NCBI GenBank assembly: GCA_043228905.1 | Contig: JBHGNT010000011.1 | Location: 19,344,001-19,408,000, forward strand | Direction of reading: 5' to 3' | DNA length: 64,000 nucleotides | DNA from: Azolla caroliniana | Taxonomy: Eukaryota; Polypodiophyta | Shown here: positions 21,566-33,780 of the stretch, piece after piece | Numbering within the stretch: position 1 is the first letter of the stretch | How the letters are laid out: the number at the start of each line of letters is the position of its first letter | Translations under genes and position numbers: made by a program | Notes under the pieces: generated by a model | Told to the model about the DNA's origin: nothing | Seen by the model: the letters and a program-made list of their open reading frames with translations, nothing else | The model's database searches: none

Positions 21566-22940
21566 TTTGTTTCTCAGGTAAAGCATGTCTCTTACTAACT
21601 TCTGGCTTATTCTCTATTTTCAAAGATCTAGTTTATTAGGTTAAGCAAGGGAAGAGAGAGATAAAAGGTAGCGGTCAATGAGGAGAATATAATAGGAAAT
21701 GTCAAAGAGGTGGGAGAAGAGCATAACAACAATTATATTAATAGTGTTACAAGCATAATATATTTCAATAGTTTTCTATGAAATTACATATCTTTTTGAC
21801 GATCTTACCAAAACTTTGCTTGTTGATATTCGTAGTTTGGTTTAATATACGTATCATAGTAAAACAACCAAAAATCTATGTGATGGCCATAAAAAAAACT
21901 AATACAACATGCTTTTATAGGGACATAGCTGGTTCGGATTACAAGGGATATACTTCAATAGACACACCCCACTAATCCTACCTAACCACGTATTATAGTA
22001 AAGTTTAGTAATTCAAACCCTAATTGGCTTGTAATTCATCCCCCTATCTATTTAGAGGAAATGATTGTGTTAAACATGGGTGGATGGGTTTCAGTTTATT
22101 AAATGTTGTGGTGGAGTGATAAAGGGCTTCATCTAAGAAGGGAAGAAAGAAGGTTGATTTCTCCATTTGAGCTAGCATACATAATTGCTTCAATGATATG
22201 CACTGGGAGATTCACCGAATTAGATTCACATTATTAGTATATGAATTGTAGTGTCATGTAATAAACATTGTTGGTGTCACATGGAATATGTGTCATTGCT
22301 TCTTTTTTATGGTTTATCTTCATAGTTCAAAGTGTATGGAAGTTTAAGATGATTATGATTCTTATCCACGTGTGGCACATTTGATATCTTCACATATAGT
22401 CATGCAAATCAATGAATAGCTAGGTAATCATGAAAAGGTGAATGATGCAACATAAACTTTTGAGGATTTTATAAATGAAACCACTATAAAAATGGTGACT
22501 AGAATTTCATTGCATATTGAGGCATGGTTTGAAAGCTCAATGAGCTAAAAAATGGTCATTTGCTAAGTACTTGCTTGTAAAGTGTGCAAGAATGTCATAA
22601 TCAATGGTTGTAATAATTGTGCAAAGAGTCGATGTTGACTATATTGGGTATGAATTTCAATGGTATGTCGTATCCTCATTGTCTTTGGGGTTGTGTTCAT
22701 TATTAGGCTAGTTGTAGGTTGGAGTTTGGTTAGTTGACAACTTACGAGTAGTCGCACGATATTCTAGGATACTTGTCCATTGCTTTGTGACATGTTTGTC
22801 CATACATAATATGGATGGCAATAACATGGACACAAAGCCAAAGGTAGTGGTCAAGGGCTATCGAGAATGAAAAGGGGGGTTTAGTAGAGGATATGATTAG
22901 ATGGATATTTAATCTCTCATCTATATATAGTTGCTTAATA
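21566..22940. other. Intergenic, no supported feature
   Basis: AT-rich DNA without recognisable coding or repeat structure, ending at the LINE-A target site. Confidence 0.4.
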
Positions 22941-22957
22941 AGTTCACGTTTGATTCT
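22941..22957. repeat. LINE-A target-site duplication, 3' side
   Basis: AGTTCACGTTTGATTCT, identical to 30038-30054. A T run (poly(A) on the minus strand) starts right after it. Confidence 0.92.
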
Positions 22958-23157
22958 TTTTTTTTTCCAAAAAAACACTACTTCGCATTAGTTAGCAAAC
23001 AAAATTACATCATAGAACACCCAAAGTTCCTCTCACCAGCCCTCACTCTGGCCTTCCCATCAAAGTGGACATAGTCCCCACCTGATTTTCAACAAACGTA
23101 TCCAAACAACTCCAATAACCTAATAATTTGTACCATATCTATACAGATTTACAGCAC

Positions 23158-24432
23158 CTAGACGCTGTTGGAAACCGGAAACAACCATCGGGGTGCTTGG
23201 TAGTTCCATTGAGGCCTTGATGATGATCTGCCTGCCATAGGAGAATTACCCCATTTCAGCAAGAACTTTGATCGAGATCTTTCAGCTGCATCAGATTCCC
23301 CCTTAATTGAGTCGTATCGTCCCCGCAGCCAAGATACCAACTCAAACCAGATATTTAATAATACCTCACCGCTAGGGATCTTTTGTTATTGAAAAACAAA
23401 TTTACAACGGTTGGTCCAAATGTGCCAGACCGATAAACAAGACACCATCATCCATATCTCTTCAAAAAATTCTGAGTTAGTGCCATGTCGAACTCCAGCC
23501 CGTTGAAACACCTTGCCATCCTGCACTATAAAACCATGTCCATGGGGGTTTAACTGTTCAGCCCAGCCTTCCCCTGTTAACTTCAGCCCTTGTACGGACC
23601 CCCATACAACTCTCCCATTCACTCCGCATGCTGCCACTATCCTGAGACTTCTACCCCAAATGTTAATAGCCTCGCTGCAATTCCAAAAACAATGAGGAAT
23701 TGATTCCAAAGGGTGTCCACAACTTTTGCATCCAGCCTCACCACCATGACACCTAAGCCACTCCCCCACCGGCACCGCTTTGTGACTAAGAAGCCACAAC
23801 CAAAGCTTTATTTTTTCTGGCATATCGAGCGCCCATAGCCTCCTCCAAAACGACTTCAACCAGTCATCAGAAATGCCTTTATCCTTCCAACTATTGCGAG
23901 TTAGGCCAGCACCCATCAATTTAGAGCCAATGATTTGCCTTCCTAGCTTGGTAGTGTACTCGAAAAACCGTTCAAGTTTGTTCATTCCCGGTTTCTGCCA
24001 CCACACCTCTAGTGGATCCCAATCCAGATCACATATGGGCTTGTTGTCAACTATCCAAAGTTTACGATCAGATTCCAGCTTCCCTGGGTCCGGGTTTACT
24101 TGCCACTTCTTACCTTCCAACATTGCCACCCGCACTGCCAACCACTGGCCATTGTCTGCCAAAGCACTTAGGTTGCCCCACAAACGATACTCATTAGATG
24201 GGCACCTGCCTCGGATAATTTGTGCATCGCCCTCACCTACAAACCACCCAAACCAAACCCCCTCTTCTTCATTCAGCCTAGCTAGACCATCAACAGCCTT
24301 ATCTATCAAGTGGTTAACCTTTTCTAGCCTGCCAGTAAATCTAGGACTTCCAACCAGACCCTCCCTTCTTCTCCTTTTGAACTCCTCCCAGTCTCTTACT
24401 GAACTAACATTGTACCCTACCATTTTCCCCAT
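23158..24432 (-). pseudogene. LINE-A ORF2 C-terminal region (zf-RVT)
   Basis: Continues ORF2 after a frameshift near 24430. It contains GWFVGEGDAQIIRGRCPSNE, then the zf-RVT segment with Cys/His spacing (CKSCGHPLESIPHCFWNC) and WHIWTNRCKFVF. A TAA at 23386-23388 interrupts it, after which the same frame resumes to a stop at 23158 with YDSIKGESDAAERS and WLFPVSNS. The tail motif (YDSIKG...WLFPxP) recurs in every LINE copy in the window. Confidence 0.85.
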
Positions 24433-26441
24433 GGCAAGTATTTTTTCTGACCAAGCATCATACCATCATCACTTCGAATCCTGGGGTTCCAAAACAGAGG
24501 TTGACGGAGTTGTTCCTCCATTGTTTTTGGCTGCATTAAGACCAACCCCTCTCTTAAACTTGACCAGGCCCTCATTATGGTGCGGGCCACCCTATCCTCC
24601 ATGTTAGTAGGTTCTTTTAACGTTAGGCCTGGACTGCACAACCACCACATCTTTGCCTTCCAAGGGCCGCCATTCCTCGGACTCCAGAGTTCAGCTCTGT
24701 CTCTAAGAAGCAATTTCCACAATTCTGGTCCAGGTTGGAGACTTCGCACCAAGAGCTTACCAAGTAAAGCCTTACTTTGGTGAACTGGATCCACCATCCC
24801 AAGTCCACCTTGACTTTTTGCCTTGATCAAACAACTCCAGGCCACTTTAGCTGAAGCAGTCTCATGGTCTCTACCCGACCAAAGGAACCCTCTCACCATT
24901 ACCTTAATATTTTTTATGCACTCTTTATCTAACATCCAGCATGCCAACGAGTGCCACATGGTGGCCAACAAAATATGGTTTACCACAACCACTCTGCCTG
25001 CAAGGGAAAGCTTTATTGATGCCCATAACCAAAGCTTTTTTCTGATTTTGTCTTTCACTTGCTCAAGTTGCTGATTTTTCTGAATCTCTATTCCAACCAA
25101 AAAGCCCAAATACTTAACAGCCCTTCCATTAGGAACCCATTGAAAATCAGCATTAGGTTGCCAATTCGGCCAAGAGTTTGGACTTACCCAAAACCCTCTA
25201 CTTTTGTTCCAATTAATTTTCCCACCTAATGCTTTACAGAACAACTCAATTCTATTTTCAACCTGCTGTAAATTAGCATCATTGCCTTGCAGATAGAGCA
25301 TGGTGTCATCTGCATACATGGAGTCCAACAAGTCCTTACAAGCATGTGGGACAACCAAACCCCGAATTCCTGCATCCGGTCTATTTAAAAAGAAAGAGAA
25401 TGCCTTTGAGATAAATAAATAAAGGTAGGGGGCCAATGGGCACCCCTGTCTGACAGACTTGCATAGTGGAATTGATGGGCCCCGTTGCCCTAGTACCAAC
25501 ACCCTACTCAAGCTTCCTTTGTAAAGCGCCAACGCAGCTGCTCTCCATTTTGAGGGTAGTCCCAACCGCTCCATGACTTTGTCTAAAAAAGGCCATTGTA
25601 CTCTATCATATGCCTTCTCAAAGTCAAGCATGAGGCATGCAATATGTTGATTGGTTTTCTTCGCCAGGGCAATCGATTCCCAAAAGGTCAACACATTATC
25701 AATTATACATCTATTTTCCATGAATCCTGTTTGTCCCACATTAATTAGCGCATGTAGGTGGGGTTTGACCCTCTTGGCCAGCATATTAGCAAAAATCTTA
25801 TAGATTGTGTTGAGCAACGTAATCGGTCTCCATTGCCTCACATATGATACTATACCCTTTACCTTAGGAATTAGAAATATAAGTCCCTCTTTAAAATGGT
25901 CAGGGAGGTACCCATCATCCCATGCCTCATTTAGTCCAGCAACCAGCTCAACCTTAATTATTTCCCAAAATTTTTCATAAAAATCTTTTGATAATCCATC
26001 GTCTCCTGGACAAGACGTTCTACATATACTTGCTAGAGCATCTGACACCTCCTCTTCCAAGAGTGGCCCTGGCAACTTAACTTGTGCAACCTCTGAAATT
26101 CTTGGTTGCATTCCCTCCAATACAAATTCTGCCAGTGAGGGCTGGTCTGGGAGACTATAATTATTTGATAGTAGCCCATTATAGTGAGATGTGACCGCCT
26201 CCATGATCTCCGATACATCTTCTGACAGTGAACCATCCTCCTTGATCAGTTTAGGAATGAAGTTACCAATTGTGCTCGGTTTTTTAAACTTAAAAAATTG
26301 TTGGTTCACCTTGTCCCCATTCCTGCTCCACCAAGCTGTTGAACTCTTGAATACCATCTTATTTCTTGACACAATTAGTCGCTGTAGTGTTTCTTTGGCA
26401 GCCTCCAAACCTGATCTTGACCAAAGACACTTGGGATTTTT
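24417..26441 (-). pseudogene. LINE-A ORF2 reverse transcriptase domain
   Basis: In the same frame as the endonuclease, separated only by one TAG (26442-26444). RT landmarks: QWRPITLLNTIYKIFANMLA, MLDFEKAYDRVQWPFL, SVRQGCPLAPYLYLF and catalytic MYADDTMLYLQG, then the thumb (LSLAGRVVVVNHILLATMWH). This is a typical L1 RT that copies its RNA at a nicked target. It ends with an early stop at 24417 after the frameshift. Confidence 0.9.
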
Positions 26442-27449
26442 CTAGAGCATTCTTTGGGCAGCCGCTATCGATCTTCTTAGTCTCACCTCTCTTTCCTTAG
26501 ATCTCTCCAATCTATTTTTAGTCTCTTCATGCAAATACTTTGAAGTTTCAATAATCTTTCCTTGAAGATTATCCAAAGCACCACAACCAGCTAGATTATT
26601 TTCCCATATACTCCTTATCTTACTTCTCACCTCCACATCCTCAAAAAGCTTATTACTAATCCTTAAGTTGCAGTCCCTTTTGTTCAGCCTCTGAGTGACC
26701 AACGTAATCGAAACCGGCATGTGATCAGAATGAGCTGAACCTGCGATGATTTCAACATTGCTGCCATATTTTTCCAGTTCCGAGCTTATGTATATTCTGT
26801 CTATGTGAGACATACAATAGCCATTTATATTACAACCTGCTCTTGAGAAGCATAATGAGCTCCGAGGCTTTTTTAGTACATACCAAGCATCTTTCACTCC
26901 CATTCTGCCCATCAACAAATCCCATGCAACTAGCTCTGACCCCTGCACCGCCGTATGCATGCCCCCCACCTTGTCTTCTGCGTGCATAATCATGTTAAAA
27001 TCCCCTGCGAGGATCCATGCATCTGCCATCGGCAATCCATCAACCAATTGCCTCCAAAAAAGGGCCCGCATCGCTGTCGAATTGGGCGCGTACACATTTA
27101 TTATTCCAATGATACGTTGTTGCCATCTGATTGTCACATAGATGGCACGTCCCTCCACGATGGTGCCTTGGCCCACAACAATTATATCTGGATTATTCTT
27201 AATAGATGTACAAACAACCCCTTTTCTACCATGCTCACCTTGCGCTGGGGACCAAATAGTATGCCAATCCCCCGCTAGAGGATTGCCAATACTCGAGATT
27301 CTGTTCGCACTCAAATGGTGCTCTTGAAAGAGCAAAATGTTTGGGATCCCCCTAAAGCTAGGGGATTTGAACTCTTGGCGGAGGTTCTTCCTCTCCAACA
27401 TACATTTGCTACCGCCTAGACCTTGTATGTTCCACGTGATTAATTTCAT
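26442..27449 (-). pseudogene. LINE-A ORF2 start: APE-type endonuclease
   Basis: Starts at ATG 27449 (MKLITWNIQGLGG). Catalytic motifs are present: the Asn of TWNIQG, the Glu of LFQEHHL, AGDFNMI, and the terminal AHSDHMPVSI with Asp-His. It should nick target DNA to prime reverse transcription. The frame is open until a TAG at 26442-26444, after which the RT domain continues in frame. Confidence 0.88.
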
Positions 27450-27457
27450 GAGAACAA

Positions 27458-29740
27458 TTATGAGGTCTCCCAAGCCGGACATAGTCCCTCCCCACGAGCC
27501 CATGCCCAACCTCCCGACTTGATCCTCTCCCATCCTAAAACAACATCTTGCCTTGTAGCTTCAGCCATTTCCTCCTCATGGAAGTGCAACACCTCATCAA
27601 GAGGGTCTATCATCTCCTCTAGGCCTAGTAAAATCTGTTTTTTAATGCAAGAATTATGAAAACTCCCGCATATCATTCCAGCATTCAGCCACATCAACCT
27701 CCAATTATCTCCATTCCAATTGATAGGTAGGCTGCGAAAGTATTTGTGTGCCTTGACTTCTATAAAGTTGGAGATCCGTGGCATGTTACTAGTTGTAACC
27801 TTTAGGTCTGTTAGATCAAAAGAGAAGCCTATAACCGACAACTTGTTTCGTTCAGCAACAATTACATAAACCCTTAGCCCTAGAGCTTCCCCTTGTGACA
27901 AATCCGTCAGTCTTGTGAGAGCTTGCTGACTAAACCTATATCCCTTGTCCAGCATGTCCCTTCCAATATTTTTGACCTAACAAATTTGATTGGAACTGTA
28001 ACATTTGCCTCCTTACTTCTTTCTCCCACTGCTTGCAACTTAATTTCAGGAGCGTTGGGTGAGCTTTCTTGACATCTCCCATTACGCAGCCAGTCTTTCA
28101 TTGCTCTCAGTCCCATACCTCCACTTTTACCAATAGAGGAAGGGGAGCCCATGGTAGATTCTTGTCTAAGTGTTCCACTTTTTAACATGACCTCGGGTGT
28201 ACATACTACCACCTCTTCAACAATAGTTTTCTTTGAGTCTTGTGCTAGGTCCTCCTCTTCTTGCAACACTTCAAAACGATTTCTCAAATCTGCATGAGGT
28301 GTATTCGTGTTTACTTCTTGTTGCAAGCCATTTTTCCGTCCCGAAACACGAATCCAGCCATTTGCACTATTGTTCGGCTTCTCAGCCCCAATGAGGTTGC
28401 TCAATCTTGACTCCCTTATCGGTTCTTGCTTATCTAACAACCCAGTATCCTTCTCCCCCCTTACATTTCTATTAATCTTCCTTGGACATTCCTTGGCAAT
28501 GTGGCCCTTTCTTTTACAATAGAAACATTGGCCAGGTAAACCCTCATATTCCACATCCACATCTATCAATCTTCCCTCCACATCATGCACTCTAATTAGG
28601 GAGGGAAGTGTGGACAAACTTTGCACAAGCACCCTAATCTTAGGGGAGTCTCGGATTTTGTCTACCATGGATGCCTTGGAAGGACAAATTGTGCCAATCT
28701 TCTCCCCAATATTTTGCATCAACGGATATAAGTGTCGAGGCAGATTAGGGAATACCATAGATATCACCATGGGATTACCAATTTTCTTAGCCTCATCCAT
28801 AACATTGAAATTAGCATGCCACTCCAACAACAGAGCTCTTCCGTATTTGAGTTCTACACATTTCATATTGATAATTTGCGATACATCACTCCCTTCGTTC
28901 ACTTCAATGTGAAAGAAATTTCGACCCATATTATCCACACTCTTTATATGTGGGACCTTATCCATTAAAGCTACTTGTAGCATATCACGGACCATACCTC
29001 TGTTGGGCCTACCACCAAATAGCTTACAAATGAACGAACATTTCTTTAATCTTTTGATCTCAGCATTTAAGATTGTACTTTCTTCTTCAGACAGAAAAAC
29101 ATCCAATACATCGGAAGTCTCCACCATTTTCAAATCCTTATCATCATCTCCTCTCGTGCATGTATTATGTGCATTATGTGCCTGACCACATTCATTCAAA
29201 AGATTTTCCACTTGTAACGTGTACTCTGTGGCCTCACTCTCCACCATAGGCAACCCATGAGACGATCCTCCTTGCAATCCCCGCTGCCCCTCTTCTACTT
29301 CCTCTTCATCCATTTGCCATGATGCAAGGTTGGCCTGATCTCCTCCAGCTTCTTGCTTCCGTGCATCTACTTTCCAAACCTCCGATTCTCCCCCACACTC
29401 GTGAATCCTCATTGCCATCATCTGCAAAGAGGGTTGTAGTCATACTGCTGGAAGGAGCCCTAATCATCTCTTTCATCCATCCCCTCTTATCTGTCTGATT
29501 CACCGAATCCTTACCTATCCTACCAGCACCTCCATTAATATGATTCCCTACGACTTTCCAAGCGTCACTTGTTTCCTTATGTTCCAAATTCCCAACTTGC
29601 TGCTTCTCGCGGCCATTAACCATCCTTTGTAGTGCATACCTCGACTCCACCCACCGCACTGGCGGCACCCTTGCCGCTGGTACTTTAATCGATGACATTG
29701 AGTCTGCTTTACCACCCTCAGATGGCTCCCTTGCCACCAT
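27458..29740 (-). pseudogene. LINE-A ORF1 (gag-like, DUF4283 and CCHC knuckle)
   Basis: The best model runs from ATG 29740 to the stop at 27458, 8 nt before the ORF2 ATG. It uses frame 1, then another frame from about 29420 to 27960, then the first frame again. The middle block holds a DUF4283-like region (CSFICKLFGGRPNRGMVRDM, LEWHANFNVMDEAKKIGNPM) and the knuckle CFYCKRKGHIAKEC. The outer blocks start MVAREPSEGG and end GEGLCPAWETS. ORF1 proteins coat LINE RNA. The two breaks restore the frame, so either two indels accumulated or the boundaries are misjudged. Confidence 0.75.
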
Positions 29741-30037
29741 GTTTTCTTGTATCCCGCTGCCCTTAGGCTCCCTTATCCTCTAGTGCTCTACACTCAGTTT
29801 TATTCCCTAATAAGGACGTAACTGACATTGTAGGGGTAGGTAAACTCACAAGCAATGTGGATCATTCGAGGCACTCTGTGCAGCCGAACAGCCTCTAACG
29901 AGCGGTCGAGATCTTGGACAGCGGCACATAGCTAGCCAGCGCGCGCGTTCCTCACCGTGCTGCTCCTGCTCACCATTTCCTCTCCTCGCCATGCTCTGCT
30001 CCTGCTCTCGTGTCCAGCTTGCAAGTTGCAATTGTCC
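29741..30037 (-). other. LINE-A 5' untranslated region
   Basis: About 300 bp between the 5' TSD and the ORF1 ATG, GC-richer than the flanks (gcgcgcgttcctcaccg...). It presumably holds the internal promoter; I see no specific motif. Confidence 0.6.
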
Positions 30038-30054
30038 AGTTCACGTTTGATTCT
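30038..30054. repeat. LINE-A target-site duplication, 5' side
   Basis: AGTTCACGTTTGATTCT, identical to 22941-22957; the pre-insertion locus joins 22957 to 30055. Confidence 0.92.
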
Positions 30055-30949
30055 AACAGATCTTATTGAAACATATTTTGGAACATTGTCATCAAGGTCA
30101 AATTGAGTGCATCTAAGGATCATAGTACTTGCAAGATACCCATTTATGGAATGAGCTTGTTTTGTTATCTTAAGAATATACTATTGATGCTTACAATTTC
30201 AAAGTAAAAAATCATAATCCAATTCAATCCATGAACATGACATGCAAAATTAATGCATAGATAGCATTGTAATTTCCTCATATATCGTTGTTGTGATTAT
30301 AATTAGCCAAAATTCACCCATTTGACATATGTTTAAAATGCTCTATAAATAATATTATAATAATTCCAATGATCATTATTTGAATTCCAAAGTTCATATT
30401 TGAATGTTATCAAGGAACCTAGGTTGTGAATGGTGGCTTGCCCCTTCAAAAATTTGTGTTGCGTGAGTGCAACGACTGGGGCCCAACTCAAACTTGCATC
30501 TTTACTTAGATAGATGTTCGGAGTGACAACATGTATTATTGTTAGATAAACAATAATAATTTGATGCGGGTAGATATGAAGCCATATAATAAATGTTCAT
30601 TTGGATATTAATATTAAGGGTGTTCTTATTAATAATTACGAGGTTTCACACTTCATAATTTGTCGTGGGTAGCTCATGTCAAACGATGACTAAGAAGAAA
30701 AATGTTTCACGAATGGGAACTTTTCTACTATGTGCAATAGATTTGGGTGATGTTCATTGGGACCTTCTCTAAGTAGAAAAATGTTTCATGAAGAGAGACT
30801 AGAGTGACCATCCTCTATCATGCTTCCTCTCCTAGATCATATTGTATGGAATTTGGACTCAACTTTGGGCCTTGTAAAAATGACATGCATCAATATAATT
30901 CTAAAGTAGATGTGACAATTGTCAAATCCATGTCATATACACACCATTA

Positions 30950-31990
30950 GTGTTGTTTTTTTATAGTTATTAGTCACCCTTGTTTGTTGAACAAAGATGC
31001 CATGATAAATTTCTAAAATTATTACTTATCATTTGATCCCACTTTATAGATTGCCAAAACATTTACCAATCACGCATACGATAACTTTTTCAAATTTATA
31101 CTTATCAAGTGTATGACAATGTTTCAACAAATATTATCATGACATCGTACACATATCAATGGAATTCCAAGAAATATTGTTTCTCAATTTTTGTGAGTAT
31201 TCAATTAGACCTTTCATATTTTCTACACTTCCAAATTTCAAACACAGAATCTCATTACATGTCATGAATTTTGAGGCCATTCGATGATACTTGCATACAA
31301 TCATCGGATCTCTATGTTCAATGTGTTTCTTTTAATATTCTTAACAACATTTTGCTCAGAGAACCCTCTCCTACAAACAACAATATTAAACTCTATAATC
31401 AATATATTTTTACATTGTGTCATCAAATTAGGGAAATTGTCATGCCAATATGCAAAACATGTGCACCAAGCTTCATGCATGATGTAGCATTGACAATTCA
31501 AATGCAACTTCTTAATAAAGCCTTAGAGCTCCACTTGACAAGCATTTGGATTGTGCACTTAGTGAACGTTGCACTAACATCAATATTTGGTTCCAAGTGA
31601 GAAATCAAACTTCCAACCATCTTTTTGCTCTTGGACTCTTCACAACATCATTAATGGGTTAAACAACATGGATTAAATAAATTTGTTGCATTAGAGAGGC
31701 ATAAATCTTGGAAGATTGTAGTTCGTCCAACTATTATCTTTCGAACATAACATTGACATAATTGAATACAACTTTATGGTGATCCATCCACGTGAGACAT
31801 TTTAGGTTTGGCATCATTGTGATTAGTCTTATCCACAAGAGCATGTTTGTGTCTAATGCCATCATTGTCATTTATATATGAATATTGAACTTGTGCATAT
31901 TTCAAGTACCTGGACAAAGACATTGTTCCCTTAACAAAAGTATAATTTCTCAAGCAACACCTTTGTAAGTTTGGAAACAATCAAATGTAA
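30950..31990 (-). pseudogene. hAT transposase C-terminal relic, copy 2
   Basis: Aligns in order and orientation with 20690-21565, roughly two-thirds identical by eye, with shared blocks such as catatcaatggaattccaa and gaggcataa. The minus translation includes VVCRRGFSEQNVVKNIKRNT, the counterpart of the CERGFS block in copy 1, and many stops. LINE-A now lies between the two relics. They could be an old tandem duplication or two insertions of the same family. Confidence 0.48.
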
Positions 31991-32678
31991 TTTTAACTCC
32001 AATGGAAGATACATTGATCATTTCTTTTTGAAGTTTCAAATGTTTATGTGGAGATCCCTAGAACGAGAGAGGGATGCATAAAACAAAATACACATGAGAA
32101 GAAATAGGTGTTGTCATATGCAACATAAATAACAAACTCCCAATTTGCAGATAGACCTATGATGACCAAGACAATAATTGTCATGTGGTGAGACATGAGT
32201 GAGTGGAGTAGGGAATAGACATCCCATGACTAACAAGTCTATCGACAATGCACACATTTAGACAAGTTAGTGCAACACAACAATGGATACCCAATGGGAG
32301 ACTAGTGAGTGGATCATAAAACACTACACTCAACAAAAACCAATAGGTTCATTAACTTTCTTAGGCCACCATTTGTTGGCATGAATACTCCCATCACTAA
32401 AAGCTAAATGGACCCTCTGTTGTCACAGATTTTGGTGGTATAGGTTACATTGCATGCTCAGTTGTAGTTTGCGAGGAGTAGATGATAAAAATCTTGGATA
32501 TATGGTGTACAAATATGTGTAGTTCTTGTATATACACATCAAATCGGCTATGAGGAGACGTATGTGGTAGGGAAAGACATTGATGGTCATCCTAAATATG
32601 GGAAATTTAAGAGAAAACAGGAGAAGAGAACATTATGGTGTATCAACACTTAAAAGAGAAATGAAGAGAATGTCAAAA

Positions 32679-32891
32679 GAAGATTTCAATGTTGTGGCAT
32701 TTCTCAAAGCTTGTGCTCGTTAAGGTTCTAGAATACATGCATATATTGTGAGAAAAGGGTTGCTTGAAAAAAGCATGTATCTAGCAACCGCTTTGATTAG
32801 CTTGTATGCTAAATGTGGTGCTCTTTTGAAAGCACAAAAACTGCTCGGAAAGTTGCCAATCTGAAATGTTATATCGCGGAATGGCTTCTAG
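32679..32891 (+). pseudogene. Pentatricopeptide-repeat (PPR) gene relic
   Basis: One frame reads EDFNVVAFLKACAR, stop, GSRIHAYIVRKGLLEKSMYL, ATALISLYAKCGALLKAQKL, LGKLPI, stop, NVISRNGF. This is the classic plant PLS-type PPR pattern (IHA.IVRKG...ALI.LYAKCG...A...). Three stops and no extension in either direction show a dead fragment. PPR proteins bind organelle RNA; the source gene is not in the window. Confidence 0.75.
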
Positions 32892-33059
32892 ATGGACAAG
32901 TGATAACTATAGGTGCAACGCGATTCTGATGTCCAGAAGTATTATTTCAGCCATCTCTCATCGGCATGGAGGATGCAAATATCCATGAAACTACATACAA
33001 CTCTAGCATGAAGTGTGATGTGGATATCTGGAAAGACCTCTATAGTAATGTTGTGCTAT

Positions 33060-33145
33060 TAGTAATATTTTCATTGTCATATAACTATTAATAAGCATAG
33101 CCAATAATATTTTCATTATCATATAACTATTAGTAAGCATAGCCA
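33060..33145. repeat. About 43-bp tandem duplication
   Basis: Two copies of a unit containing taatattttcatt and catataactattaRtaagca, followed by tagccaa. Confidence 0.75.
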
Positions 33146-33339
33146 ATGGGGTTATGTCAAAAACTAAACTCAAGCAACCTAACACATAGAAACAAGAGTG
33201 ATGGAGAAAAAAGTGTCTTAGGGTTGAGTGTTCATATTTAGGTATCAGCCTCCAGACTATCTAAATATTGTTAACCTTAATGGACCACAAGAGGTTCTCC
33301 ACTCCCACTTGTGGTCATATGAATGACAACTCCTTGTAC

Positions 33340-33780
33340 CTCTTACTACGAGTCTAGGTGATGCTTAAGACCATATAAAAAGGTTCAAGCAAATTACACG
33401 AGCTTATGAACCACTCTCGATTGAGATGAGAGTCATAGCCTTTAGCATCACCCTAGGGGACCAAGCAGATGTTTGGTTCTACATCCAATTGAAGTATAGA
33501 ATGACTTCCTTTACACAAAGGAAGAGTTTTTTTTACCAACTTTGTTCAAGTATGGACAAAGTGGAACCCCATTGACCAACTCTTATCCCTCAATCCAAAA
33601 GCAAATGAGATCATTTGAGACACTGTGAAGTGCAAGTTGACAAAGAACTTGCTCAAGGAGAAAATTTATTGTCATTTTATATCCATGCTAATGACCAACA
33701 ACTATCACAAAATAAAGTAAGCATAGAAATTCTTAGGACCCAAGTTCGTTCTTCCCTCACTCTCAAATTTTCATAGGGAA
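33340..33780 (+). pseudogene. Possible retrotransposon gag relic
   Basis: A broken plus-strand translation includes YEPLSIEMRVIAFSITLGDQ and ADVWFYIQLKYRMTSFTQ. The spacing resembles a gag capsid segment (…F…L.G.A..WF..L…SF…). Similarity is weak and no LTR is attached, so this is only a suggestion. Confidence 0.25.

Larger units (their letters stand above)
22958..30037 (-). mobile_element. Full-length L1-type LINE (LINE-A)
   Basis: A 7.08-kb non-LTR retrotransposon on the minus strand between perfect 17-bp TSDs. Order from the 5' end at 30037: about 300 bp of 5' UTR, ORF1 with a CCHC knuckle, then ORF2 with APE-type endonuclease, reverse transcriptase (YADD) and a C-terminal zf-RVT region, then the 3' UTR and a short poly(A). 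This is the layout of the plant L1 clade. Coding regions are nearly whole but carry two internal stops and three frame breaks, so this copy cannot make intact proteins. The perfect TSD points to a fairly recent insertion. Confidence 0.92.

Noticed and set aside
23513-24607. Plus-strand proline/serine-rich frames
   Set aside because: They are antisense shadows of the LINE-A ORF2.
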